DNA of 64,000 nucleotides from Flavobacteriales bacterium (GTDB lineage: Bacteria; Bacteroidota; Bacteroidia; Flavobacteriales_F; PHOS-HE28), in the NCBI GenBank assembly GCA_023957375.1, contig JAMLHB010000003.1, positions 397,342-461,341 on the forward strand, written 5' to 3'. Under the pieces are notes generated by a model. That model was not told where the DNA came from. It ran no database searches and saw nothing but the letters and a program-made list of their open reading frames with translations. The first letter of the stretch is position 1. Each line of letters opens with the position of its first letter. This document shows, piece after piece, positions 36,033 through 44,436 of this stretch. The translations under genes and the position numbers were made by a program.

Positions 36033-36040
36033 TACATTTG
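36033..36040 (+). promoter_or_regulatory. -7 box of the carboxylase gene
   Basis: TACATTTG is a perfect TAnnTTTG match, 50 nt before the ATG at 36091. It lies 26 bp from the divergent kinase box, so the two promoters nearly touch. Confidence 0.5.
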
Positions 36041-36090
36041 GCCGCGCCCGGAACGTACCCGGGCCCAAGACACAAGATCCCGTTGCCGAT

Positions 36091-37638
36091 ATGGACATGA
36101 AATCAAGGTTCCAACTGCTGGACAGAAAGATCGCCGAGGCGCTCCAAGGGGGAGGTGCCGAGCGGATCGCTTCGCAACATGGCAAGGGCAAACTCACCGC
36201 CCGCGAGCGCATCCATCTGCTGCTGGATGAAGGCAGCTTCCAGGAAACCGGCCAGTTGGTGACCCACCGCAGCACCAACTTCGGGCTGGACAAGCAGCAC
36301 TTCCTGGGCGACGGCGTGGTCACCGGCTACGGCACCATCAACGGGCGCACCGTCTTCGTGTTCTCGCAGGACTTCACCGTGCTCGGGGGCTCGCTGGCCG
36401 AGGCCCATGCCGAAAAGATCTGCAAGGTGATGGACCTGGCCATGCAGAATGGGGCACCGGTGATCGGCCTGAACGACAGCGGCGGGGCGCGCATCCAGGA
36501 GGGCGTAGTCTCCTTGGGCGGCTATGCCGATATCTTCCACCGCAACGTGATGGCCAGCGGCGTGGTGCCGCAGATCAGCGCCATCATGGGCCCCTGCGCG
36601 GGGGGTGCCGTGTACAGCCCCGCCCTCACGGATTTCGTGCTGATGGTGGAGCACACCAGCTACATGTTCGTCACCGGGCCCAACGTGGTGAAAACGGTCA
36701 CCCACGAAACCGTCTCCTCCGAGGAACTGGGCGGGGCTTCCACCCATGCCTCCAAAAGCGGCGTGGCCCACTTCACCGCCCCGGACGAGTTTGACGCCAT
36801 CGACCAATTGCGCCGGTTGGTGGGCTACATGCCCAACAATTGCGAGGAGCGCCCGCCCATGCTGCCGTACGAACCAGGCAACGAGCTGCGCCCCGAACTG
36901 GATGCCATCCTGCCGGAGAACCCCAACCAGCCCTACGACATCCGGCAGGTGATGAACGCCGTGATCGACCCGGACAGCAGCATGGAAGTGCATGCAGACT
37001 ACGCGCGCAACATGGTGATCGGCTTTGCACGCGTGGCCGGCGAGGTGGTGGGCTGCGTGGCCAACCAGCCCGCCGTGCTGGCCGGGGTGCTCGACATCGA
37101 TGCCAGCCTGAAAGCCGCACGGTTCGTGCGCTTTTGCGATGCCTTCAACATTCCGCTGCTCGTTTTCGTGGACGTGCCCGGCTTCCTGCCCGGAACCGAG
37201 CAGGAATGGCGCGGCATCATCAACCACGGGGCCAAGCTGCTGTACGCCTTCAGCGAAGCCACCGTGCCCCGCATCAGCGTGATCACCCGAAAGGCCTACG
37301 GCGGCGCCTACGACGTGATGAACAGCAAGCACATCGGCTGCGACATCAACTTCGCATGGCCGGCGGCCGAGATCGCCGTGATGGGTGCCAAGGGTGCGGC
37401 CGAGATCATCTTCCGCAACGAGATCAAGAACGCAAAGGACCCCGAGGCCACGCTAACGGCCAAGGAGGGCGAGTACAAGGAGCGGTTCGCCAACCCGTAC
37501 GAGGCGGCCGCACGCGGCTACATCGACGAGGTGATCCATCCGCACGATACCCGCCGCAAGGTGATCGAAGCCCTGCGCATGCTGCGCAACAAGGCCCGCA
37601 CGCTGCCCCGCAAGAAGCACGGGAACATTCCGCTTTAG
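36091..37638 (+). CDS. Acyl-CoA carboxylase beta (carboxyltransferase) subunit
   Basis: The 515 residues match the propionyl-CoA carboxylase beta / methylmalonyl-CoA decarboxylase alpha family, with both crotonase-type halves complete. The oxyanion-hole motifs [11 protein letters not shown] and [16 protein letters not shown] are visible, as is [15 protein letters not shown] in the C half. It moves carboxyl groups between biotin and acyl-CoA in the cytoplasm. No biotin carboxylase or carrier gene is nearby, so the partner must be elsewhere. Substrate (propionyl- versus other acyl-CoA) cannot be fixed from sequence alone. Confidence 0.93.
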   Translation: MDMKSRFQLLDRKIAEALQGGGAERIASQHGKGKLTARERIHLLLDEGSFQETGQLVTHRSTNFGLDKQHFLGDGVVTGYGTINGRTVFVFSQDFTVLGGSLAEAHAEKICKVMDLAMQNGAPVIGLNDSGGARIQEGVVSLGGYADIFHRNVMASGVVPQISAIMGPCAGGAVYSPALTDFVLMVEHTSYMFVTGPNVVKTVTHETVSSEELGGASTHASKSGVAHFTAPDEFDAIDQLRRLVGYMPNNCEERPPMLPYEPGNELRPELDAILPENPNQPYDIRQVMNAVIDPDSSMEVHADYARNMVIGFARVAGEVVGCVANQPAVLAGVLDIDASLKAARFVRFCDAFNIPLLVFVDVPGFLPGTEQEWRGIINHGAKLLYAFSEATVPRISVITRKAYGGAYDVMNSKHIGCDINFAWPAAEIAVMGAKGAAEIIFRNEIKNAKDPEATLTAKEGEYKERFANPYEAAARGYIDEVIHPHDTRRKVIEALRMLRNKARTLPRKKHGNIPL

Positions 37639-37690
37639 GCCGACAGGGCTTGGCAAGGCAATTATCTTGGAGACCCCAACGCCGTTCAAC

Positions 37691-39673
37691 ATGCTGCAAG
37701 CCCCCCCGCCCGGCAGGCGCGTTCATGCATTCCGTTGGATCGCGGCGGCGTTGGGCCTGTTGCTGGCCAGCCTTGTGGCCCGGCCCCAAAGCCCGGGACA
37801 GGTACTTGCCATGCCGGACGACACTACCAAGGCGCTCACCCTCTCCGATCTCTGTTTCGCCTACCGCCGCACCCATGCGGATTCCGCCGAACTATTCGGA
37901 CAGGCCGCGCTGCGCCTGGCGCGCAAGCTGCGTTTCACGAGAGGCGAAGCCCAGGCCCTCAACGACCTGGCCATCCTGCGCATCGACCGCAGTGCCTATG
38001 ATGAAGCGGACAGCCTGCTGCGCCTGTCGCTGGCACTACGCGTGCAGCTGCACGATTCCGCCGGCATGGCCGCCGTGCACAACAAGCTGGGCATCATCCA
38101 CCAGGAGCGCTTCATGCTGGAAGATGCCTTGGAGGAAGACCTGAAGGCACTGGCCATCTACGAACGCACCGGGCCGCCCGCCCACGAAGCCACCCTGTTG
38201 AACAACATCGCCATCCTGCAGTTCAACCTCAAGCAGCTGCCCCGGTCGCTGGCCACCCACCGCCGCGCCGCCGCGATCCGTGAGCGCATCGGTGACAAGG
38301 GCGGGCTGGCCGCCTCGTACGGCAACATGGCCAACGTGGAAGTACTGATGGGCGATACGGCAAGCGCCATGGACCATTACAACGAGGCGATCCGCTTTTT
38401 CCGCACGGCGGGCAGCGGGCCCGAGCTGGCGGTGCAACTGCACAACCTGGCCAGCATTGAAGTGGCACGGGGTCAACTGGAACAGGCGGCGCAGCACTAT
38501 ACCGAGGCGTTGACCATCCGTACGGCCTCGGGCGACCGCAAGGCCATGGCCTCCTCCCTGGCCGGGCTGGGCGGGGTACGGTTGGACCAGGGCCGCATGC
38601 CCGAAGCGCGTAACCTGCTGCTTCAGGCCCTGCACATCAGCCGCGGGGTGGATGCCCGCAGGGAAGGGTTGCAGGCCCTGCTGGACCTGGCCCGGCTGCA
38701 TGCCCGGCTGAACCAGGGAGACAGCACCTTGCACTACTACGGGCAGTATGCAGCCCTGAAGGATTCCATCTTCAATGCGGATCTGGGCGCCCGGTTGGCC
38801 GAGGCGGAGGTCCGCTTCGAAACCGGCAGAAAGGAGCGGCAGATCCTGGCACAACGCGCCGCCATCGCCGAACTGGAGGCCCAAAGCGAACACCGGAAAC
38901 TCCTGCTGGTCCTCCTGCCGGGGGCTGCCTTGCTGGTGCTGTTGGGCTTCCTGCTGTTCACCCGGGCGAGGCAGCACCGCCAACGTGCCGCGCACGACGC
39001 CGCCATCATCCGCGAACGGGAAAGCGGAATGCAGGGCATGTTGCAGGCAACGGAAAGCGAACGCAAGCGGATCGCGCGGGAACTGCACGACGGCATCGGC
39101 CAAGAACTCACCGGCCTGAAGCTCCGCCTGGAGGAAATAGCGGATCAAATGCGCCGGGGCCGCCCGCCCCGGCAGGAAGCCCTGGCGGAGGCCCTTTCCA
39201 TCACCCACGGTGCCGGCAGCGAGGTGCGCGCCATCGCCCACGCCCTCATGCCGCAGGCTCTGGAGAAAGTGGGGCTGGTGGCCGCCACGGACGAAATGCT
39301 CAGACGCACGCTCCAGGGCACGGAGACTTCCTACTCATTGGAACAGTTCGGGTTGCGGCATCGCCTGCCGCCCGCCATGGAAGTGGCCTTGTTCCGCATC
39401 GTGCAGGAGCTGGTGCAGAACACCCAGAAACACGCCCATGCCCGCCATGTCGGGGTGCAGTTCTTAGTGAACAAAGGACACCTGGTACTGATCTATGAGG
39501 ATGATGGCCGGGGCTTGGGAGCAGTTGAGGACCGGGGAGCGGGCATCGGCCTGCTGAACATCCGCGAACGCGCCCATGCGCTCCAAGGCAGCTTCACCAT
39601 GGGCAAGGGCGCTGAACAAGGCATGGTGGCCACCGTGCGCATCCCGCTACCGGAACCGGCATCCGGATCTTGA
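37691..39673 (+). CDS. TPR-containing sensor histidine kinase (HisKA_3/NarX-like)
   Basis: The 660 residues begin at the ATG at 37691, with a hydrophobic N-terminal segment (WIAAALGLLLASLVA). Six to eight tetratricopeptide repeats (~35-375) are predicted to face the periplasm. A coiled segment and membrane helix (LLLVLLPGAALLVLLGFLLF) follow, then the HisKA_3 phospho-acceptor segment ESERKRIARELHDGIGQELT and a HATPase ending with G-box DDGRGLG. It forms a two-component pair with the regulator 42 nt downstream, a common Bacteroidota arrangement. The signal is unknown. Confidence 0.92.
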   Translation: MLQAPPPGRRVHAFRWIAAALGLLLASLVARPQSPGQVLAMPDDTTKALTLSDLCFAYRRTHADSAELFGQAALRLARKLRFTRGEAQALNDLAILRIDRSAYDEADSLLRLSLALRVQLHDSAGMAAVHNKLGIIHQERFMLEDALEEDLKALAIYERTGPPAHEATLLNNIAILQFNLKQLPRSLATHRRAAAIRERIGDKGGLAASYGNMANVEVLMGDTASAMDHYNEAIRFFRTAGSGPELAVQLHNLASIEVARGQLEQAAQHYTEALTIRTASGDRKAMASSLAGLGGVRLDQGRMPEARNLLLQALHISRGVDARREGLQALLDLARLHARLNQGDSTLHYYGQYAALKDSIFNADLGARLAEAEVRFETGRKERQILAQRAAIAELEAQSEHRKLLLVLLPGAALLVLLGFLLFTRARQHRQRAAHDAAIIRERESGMQGMLQATESERKRIARELHDGIGQELTGLKLRLEEIADQMRRGRPPRQEALAEALSITHGAGSEVRAIAHALMPQALEKVGLVAATDEMLRRTLQGTETSYSLEQFGLRHRLPPAMEVALFRIVQELVQNTQKHAHARHVGVQFLVNKGHLVLIYEDDGRGLGAVEDRGAGIGLLNIRERAHALQGSFTMGKGAEQGMVATVRIPLPEPASGS

Positions 39674-39715
39674 TCACCATCTTGCGGCCCAGCCATGATA
39701 CCCGGAAATATCCCC

Positions 39716-40342
39716 ATGAAGATCGCCATTTGCGACGACCACCGCATTGTGATAGAAGGATTGGAGCGCCTGCTGGCCGACGCCGAAGGGCTGGCAATGG
39801 CCGGTTCCGCCCTGAACGGGGAGGACATGCTGGAATTGCTGGAGCGCATCACCGCGGACGTGGTGTTGCTGGACCTGAACATGCCCGGCATGGAAGGCGC
39901 GGAGGTCATGCAGCACATCAAGCAGCGCTGGCCGGCCACCAAGGTCATCATCCTGACCATGGAGGACGGGCCGGCGATGATGCGCCACCTGATGGACCAC
40001 GGGGCGGACGGCTACGTGCTGAAAACATCCGGCCGGGAGGAGCTGATCACGGCACTGCATGCCGTGCACGCAGGCAGGCCGTATTTCTCCCCGGAGATCA
40101 CCGAAAGCCTTAAGGCACCGGGGAGGGGACCGAAGGCCGGCAAGCTCGACATCCTCAGCAAGCGGGAGATCGACGTGCTGGCCGCATTGGCCGAAGGACT
40201 GTCCAACAAGGAGATCGGCCAGCGGCTGTTCATCTCACCGCGCACCGTGGACACCCACCGCACCAACATCATGAAGAAGCTGGCCGTGCACAATGTGGCC
40301 GCCCTGGTGCGCATCGCGTTTGCCGCGGGGTTGGTGCGTTAG
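39716..40342 (+). CDS. NarL/LuxR-type response regulator
   Basis: This 208-residue protein has a receiver domain with acidic pocket (CDDH), phospho-acceptor Asp53 in LLDLNMPG and the conserved Lys in VLKTSG. A LuxR-type helix-turn-helix follows (LSKREIDVLAALAEGLSNKE, then FISPRTVDTHRTNIMKKL). It is the cognate partner of the upstream TPR kinase. The last ~149 nt have a second, truncated copy at 44194-44345. Confidence 0.95.
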   Translation: MKIAICDDHRIVIEGLERLLADAEGLAMAGSALNGEDMLELLERITADVVLLDLNMPGMEGAEVMQHIKQRWPATKVIILTMEDGPAMMRHLMDHGADGYVLKTSGREELITALHAVHAGRPYFSPEITESLKAPGRGPKAGKLDILSKREIDVLAALAEGLSNKEIGQRLFISPRTVDTHRTNIMKKLAVHNVAALVRIAFAAGLVR

Positions 40343-40354
40343 CGCAGATAAAAT

Positions 40355-40387
40355 GAAGACCGCCCAATATAGGCGGCCTTCGTTCTT
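40355..40387 (+). terminator. Bidirectional intrinsic terminator
   Basis: GAAGACCGCC and GGCGGCCTTC pair with one mismatch around CAATATA. TTCTTT follows on the plus strand and ATTTTAT on the minus strand. It can serve the response regulator and the convergent gene ending at 40455. Confidence 0.75.
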
Positions 40388-40424
40388 TCAGTCGTACAAA
40401 CGATGTCGCGCAGGAACACCGTCA

Positions 40425-40446
40425 TCGGGACCCTGCAACAGGACTG
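40425..40446 (-). repeat. Stop-codon-associated hairpin element (S74 gene copy)
   Basis: On the minus strand CAGTCC-TGTTG-CAGGGTCCCGA begins 8 nt after the stop of the 40455-42569 gene. It matches the 5' arm and loop of the lepA copy, and the following bases (ACGGTGTTCCTGCG) align with the 3' arm in degraded form. Confidence 0.65.
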
Positions 40447-40454
40447 CATGATGC

Positions 40455-42569
40455 CTACCGCACCACCTTCACCGCGCGCTTCACCACCACCGCGCCGTCC
40501 AACATGTACGTGCAGAAGTATGTGCCCGCAGCCAGCTTGGTGGTGCTCCATTGGTAGGTATAGGCACCGGCTTCCGCCTGCTCCTCGCGCAACGTGCCCA
40601 TGGGCTTGCCATCGCTGGTGGTTATGGAAAGGCTCACCTTGCCCGCCTGCGGCACGTAGTACTCCAGCGTGGTGTGGTCCGTAAACGGATTGGGCTGGAT
40701 CACCAGGCGTTGCTCCTGCACGTCTTCGGGCGCGGGTGCATCCTTTGGGTTTCCATTGTCCTGCGGGGCCATACCGGGGTCCGCGGCACAGCATTGGGCA
40801 AGTTGTTGCTGCATGGCCGCTATGGTGGCCTGTTGCTGCTGATGGCCTTTGACCAGCAGGGAGATCAATCCCTGGTAGTTCACCGCCTTGATGTCCATTT
40901 CCGGATTAACCACCTCACCGGTGGAGTCCAGTTCAGCAGGCATGATGGAGGCCACCACCAACTCAGGGAGCGTGGCCTCCACTTCCTGCGCAACGAAGCC
41001 GAATTGTTCACCCGCGGGCAGGCCAAAGCGCTGCCGCGCCGCCGGGCTGTATTGGTATCGCCTTGGGACCAATGCTTCGAGCTTGGCCAGCGCATCAACA
41101 TCCTGCAAGCTTTCCACGCCGGTCTTGATGGAGGCATCCGAATAAGTGTAGTACTGGGCCGCCATCATGTAGTTCGTGGCACGCACCTTCCCTTGGAAAT
41201 ATCCTGCCCAGCTGTTCGTATCCACCGTGGCGGAACCGAACACGCCGTAGTTGATCAAACCACCCGAGGCCATCGCCCTTACCCCGTAATTCACCGTCCC
41301 GTTCTTCGCTTCGGCATTCACGCCGTACGCCTGTGCCACGTCAGCCCCATTGTTCAAACCCATGAATGTGCCGCCATACAACAGGGTCACATGCCCACTC
41401 GTTGCAGATGCCGCCCCCGCCACACCCTGGCTGGCCTTCAGATAGAGGTTCTGGCTGGTACTGCTCGATCCATATACGCCGCGGGAGAGCTCGTCGTCGG
41501 GCAGGCCCGGTTGCGCCTTCCCTGCATTGTCCACCCTTCCCCATACCGCGTTGGCGTATTTCAGTTCCGATCCACTGCCCGGGTCGGGTATCACATAGCT
41601 GTACATCCCGTTGGTCCAGCCCGCACCATTGGTCCTGAGTTCCATGCGCAATCCGCCCAGGGCCGGACCGTCCAACTGGGAATGGCGGATATCCAATTTG
41701 TACTGCGGCGGGTTCATCCCGATGCCGATCTTCCAGCTCCTGTCCGGGCAGGTGCCGTTCGATCCCACGGGCTGATAGGCGGTAAGCAGGTTGGTACCCG
41801 AGGAGTTCCAATAGCAGTTGGTGGTGGAGGGCGGCAAATGCCGCCAGTTTACAACCCCTGAATTGTCCACCACCATGTACTTGTCCAAGGTGTTGGCCTC
41901 CGCGCCCGTAGGCAATTGCCGTATGCGCACCCGGCCATCAAGCACATCCAAGCGCTCGGCAGGGGCAGCCCCGGCGGTGAACCAATCCCCCACGCCGAGG
42001 AATCCTTCGTTGCCGTTCGTCGCAGGCACCATCCGCACCACTTCCAACCCATTCAGGGTATTGGCCACGGTGGTATTGTCCGGTGTGCTGGTGAACACGA
42101 AGCTCAAGGGGTCTGCTCCTGCATCGTCGTCATCGGACCAGTTCACCACACCCTGTGTCACGCCATTCCGCAGGCGCATGCCGGTGTACAGCCCATCCGT
42201 GCCTTGGGTGAAGAAGGCTCCCACCCGCATCCATGGCCGGTAACCCACCGTGATCCAATTAAGCGGCGTCCCATTCACATGCAGGTATGTTAGCGGTGGG
42301 TTCGGCACAGGGTTGCCAATACCCAGGTGCCCGCTGAAGTCCAGGTTGTTGTTCTGGTACCAAGCCCAGTTCTGGTTCACCAACGTTTCCGTCAGCCGCA
42401 TCCGCAGCAGGTTGTTCGTGCGGAAGTTAATCGGCACACCATCCGTGTTGCCCAAGAAGCTGGTGTTCGAATTCAGACCATTGTTTCCCGCCGTGTTCCA
42501 ATCCTGCCCAATTGCTGGCACGGTGCAGACCAATGTGGCTGCAACCGCCCATACGATATGTGTTTGCAT
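40455..42569 (-). CDS. T9SS-exported protein with S74 intramolecular-chaperone domain
   Basis: This 704-residue protein has a signal peptide (VWAVAATLVCTVPAIGQ), then a beta-rich repetitive fibre-like body. An S74/endosialidase-type chaperone domain spans about residues 485-590 (SDASIKTGVESLQDVDALAK, then GEQFGFVAQEVEATLPELVV) and is followed by a coiled segment and a T9SS sorting domain (VIQPNPFTDHTTLEYYV...ending RAVKVVR). S74 domains help trimeric fibres fold and often cleave themselves off. The protein is probably a trimeric surface or released fibre. It is not phage-derived, as it has its own T9SS tail. Confidence 0.88.
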   Translation of the reverse strand: MQTHIVWAVAATLVCTVPAIGQDWNTAGNNGLNSNTSFLGNTDGVPINFRTNNLLRMRLTETLVNQNWAWYQNNNLDFSGHLGIGNPVPNPPLTYLHVNGTPLNWITVGYRPWMRVGAFFTQGTDGLYTGMRLRNGVTQGVVNWSDDDDAGADPLSFVFTSTPDNTTVANTLNGLEVVRMVPATNGNEGFLGVGDWFTAGAAPAERLDVLDGRVRIRQLPTGAEANTLDKYMVVDNSGVVNWRHLPPSTTNCYWNSSGTNLLTAYQPVGSNGTCPDRSWKIGIGMNPPQYKLDIRHSQLDGPALGGLRMELRTNGAGWTNGMYSYVIPDPGSGSELKYANAVWGRVDNAGKAQPGLPDDELSRGVYGSSSTSQNLYLKASQGVAGAASATSGHVTLLYGGTFMGLNNGADVAQAYGVNAEAKNGTVNYGVRAMASGGLINYGVFGSATVDTNSWAGYFQGKVRATNYMMAAQYYTYSDASIKTGVESLQDVDALAKLEALVPRRYQYSPAARQRFGLPAGEQFGFVAQEVEATLPELVVASIMPAELDSTGEVVNPEMDIKAVNYQGLISLLVKGHQQQQATIAAMQQQLAQCCAADPGMAPQDNGNPKDAPAPEDVQEQRLVIQPNPFTDHTTLEYYVPQAGKVSLSITTSDGKPMGTLREEQAEAGAYTYQWSTTKLAAGTYFCTYMLDGAVVVKRAVKVVR

Positions 42570-42591
42570 GTTGGCGTTGTTGCGCCCAACA

Positions 42592-43602
42592 CTACCCGCC
42601 CGGCCATACGAACCGGGCCGATCCCCTTCCTTCCCTTGACCAAACCGTTACCACATACACACCCATGCCGAGGTTCCCTATGCGCAAATCGGCCACCCTA
42701 CCAACTGCAGTTACCCGGAATTCCTGGATCAACCTGCCCTGTGCATCGATCACCTTCGCCCTGAGCGGACCGTTGGGGATCCCGTTCAACCGAAGACTAC
42801 CATCGGTCTGTGGAAAGACGTTCAACCGGACCTCACCAATGCCAGAGGGGCCTATCGCCACCACCGAAACATCATCGTAGTAGTAGTAGCAGTAAGAAGC
42901 AATTCCAGTTGGTGCAACAGTACCATTCACCTGGGAGCTGTCCAGGAATGATCCGATGATCATGTACCGTTCATTGCCCGAGGCAACGAAGGTGTCGGCT
43001 ATATAGGTCCAATCCTCCGCATTCGTGAGGTATTCATGATCGGGATCCATCAGGTCCACCTGTGGCTGGAGGTACAGCGTCCTGTAGTCGTTCACATGCA
43101 TGCTGTCCGGCCCGAAGTATGCGCTGATCCGGTCGGTGGCCAAGTTGAACCCATCTGCCCGGCTATAGTACAACGATACGGCATAGGCCGTTCCGGCGTC
43201 CAGGTCTTGCAGCAACCGGACCATGAAGTACTCTTTCGTATCCGAGCTGTTCGCGCCATACCAGTGGTAGGCACCGGCAAAGCGGGTTCCGGTGTGCGCA
43301 TACTGCCATCCGGATGCCTGCACATCGGGATCGGCCGGATCCCACACGATGCCGCATTGCCGCACCAGGTCACATTCGTAGATGTCCGGGGTGGCTGTGG
43401 TGGGATTGAACCATGGAGGTGCCGTCATCCGCACCGGATCGTAGGTATCGCAAAGAGCCGTATCCTCGAAACTCGGATTGGGCACCAGGTTCTGTGCCGT
43501 CGCCATCGCGGCGAGGGTTGCTGCCGTTACCAAGGGGATGGCGCGGGCAGCGATGTTGGTCAAGGAAGAAAGGAGTGCGTTGAGCATGTTGTTCTTCTCC
43601 AT
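42592..43602 (-). CDS. T9SS-exported protein (NLVPNPSFED type)
   Basis: This 336-residue protein starts at the ATG at 43602, with an in-frame ATG at 43587. A signal peptide ends near AAMATAQ, and the mature protein begins NLVPNPSFEDTALCDTYDPV, the opening of a carbohydrate-binding/jelly-roll-like family often seen in Bacteroidota. The C-terminal sorting domain (LNVFPQTDGSLRLNGIPNG...MGVYVVTVWSREG) marks it for the type IX system. It lies 22 nt upstream of the S74 protein gene on the same strand, so the two may be co-transcribed. Confidence 0.82.
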   Translation of the reverse strand: MEKNNMLNALLSSLTNIAARAIPLVTAATLAAMATAQNLVPNPSFEDTALCDTYDPVRMTAPPWFNPTTATPDIYECDLVRQCGIVWDPADPDVQASGWQYAHTGTRFAGAYHWYGANSSDTKEYFMVRLLQDLDAGTAYAVSLYYSRADGFNLATDRISAYFGPDSMHVNDYRTLYLQPQVDLMDPDHEYLTNAEDWTYIADTFVASGNERYMIIGSFLDSSQVNGTVAPTGIASYCYYYYDDVSVVAIGPSGIGEVRLNVFPQTDGSLRLNGIPNGPLRAKVIDAQGRLIQEFRVTAVGRVADLRIGNLGMGVYVVTVWSREGRGSARFVWPGG

Positions 43603-43678
43603 TCTTGTTCGCCACATCTTTGGCACATGGAAGATTAACTTCCGCTTCCGGTCCGCTTGCGGCACCGGGTGCTCACCG

Positions 43679-43711
43679 CCCCGCCCGGCAAGCAGCTTGT
43701 TCCGGGCGGGG
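43679..43711. repeat. Strong GC-rich hairpin
   Basis: CCCCGCCCGG and CCGGGCGGGG are perfect 10 bp arms, extended inside by CAAG/CTTG. It overlaps the -35/-33 region of the candidate promoter at 43716, so it may be an operator-like or terminator-like structure. Confidence 0.6.
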
Positions 43712-43715
43712 TCGG

Positions 43716-43723
43716 TACCTTTG
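43716..43723 (+). promoter_or_regulatory. -7 box of a candidate small RNA
   Basis: TACCTTTG is a perfect TAnnTTTG match, with TTG at 43697. No gene follows on this strand for 700 bp. Confidence 0.5.
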
Positions 43724-43727
43724 CTCA

Positions 43728-43806
43728 GCTTTTGTTCATCTTCTTTCGCGAGTTGGTGGGACATGAGCGACCAAGGCCCTCGGTGTTAGCGCACCGGGGG
43801 CTTTAT
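43728..43806 (+). ncRNA. Candidate ~80 nt small RNA
   Basis: Predicted between a perfect -7 box (43716) and a terminator-like hairpin: GCCCTCGGTG and CACCGGGGGC around TTAGCG at 43776-43801, followed by TTTA. A second stem, TTGGT/ACCAA (43753-43774), precedes it. The only reading frame is an 8-codon one (MSDQGPRC, 43763-43789) ending in the terminator loop. It matches no RNA family that I know. Expression is not shown. Confidence 0.4.
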
Positions 43807-43856
43807 CGTCGGGGCAACACCATGCCCGTTACCTTGTGGGCTTTTGAAAATTGTGT

Positions 43857-43968
43857 GGCCTGTTGGCCTGTTGGCCTGTTGGCCTGTTGGCCTGTTGGCC
43901 TGTTGGCCTGTTGGCCTGTTGGCCTGTTGGCCTGTTGGCCTGTTGGCCTGTTGGCCTCTTGGCCTGTT
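43857..43968. repeat. 8 bp tandem repeat, 14 copies
   Basis: GGCCTGTT is repeated 14 times head to tail, with one variant unit (GGCCTCTT, 43953). The peptide WPVGLLAC repeats in translation but has no credible start or context, so it is not a gene. Such arrays change length by slippage. Confidence 0.97.
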
Positions 43969-44193
43969 GGCTGAAGGCTGAGGCCCCCAAAGCCTGGCCG
44001 TCCTTTGAGTGCCTCAGGGCGTCGGTTGGTAAAACGCGTAAGCCAAGCACGATGTTCCTGTGGAATTGCGCGTTCATGATAGAACGAATGTAACGGAATT
44101 TATGTGGAAAACATGGATGGTTGATAAGTCATGCCATCTGGACGCAAGGCCCGCTATGGATCGGAGATTTTGGTTGGCGAGACCCTGCAAGCA

Positions 44194-44345
44194 GTGAAGG
44201 CTTGTCCAACAAGGAGATCGGCCAGCGGCTGTTCATTTCGCCCCGCACCGTGGACACCCACCGCACCAACATCATGAAGAAGTTGGCCGTGCACAATGTG
44301 GCCGCCCTGGTGCGCATCGCGTTTGCCGCGGGGTTGATGCGTTGA
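44194..44345 (+). pseudogene. Truncated response-regulator DNA-binding domain
   Basis: The last ~149 nt are about 94% identical to the 3' end of the regulator at 39716-40342, covering GLSNKEIGQRLFISPRTVDT through AGLMR. Nearly all the differences are synonymous (the one replacement is Val to Met near the end). The receiver domain and start are missing and unrelated sequence precedes it. It is the tail of a lost paralogue rather than a fresh copy. Confidence 0.85.
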
Positions 44346-44411
44346 AGCCGGGCCCAAGGCCGGTTCCACCAATTGTTGGCAACTTCATTTTCCCGGCGCG
44401 CCGAAGGGCGC

Positions 44412-44419
44412 TTCCTTTG
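44412..44419 (+). promoter_or_regulatory. Candidate -7 box of purD
   Basis: TTCCTTTG (one mismatch to TAnnTTTG) lies 17 nt before the purD ATG. Confidence 0.35.
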
Positions 44420-44436
44420 TACAAAGGTTTTCCATC

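Noticed and set aside
40455..42569. Prophage tail-fibre gene
   Set aside because: The S74 domain is phage-like, but the protein has a signal peptide and a T9SS tail, and no other phage genes are nearby.
43851..44093. Protein of WPVGLLAC repeats
   Set aside because: It is a translation of the 8 bp tandem repeat, with a weak start and no context.
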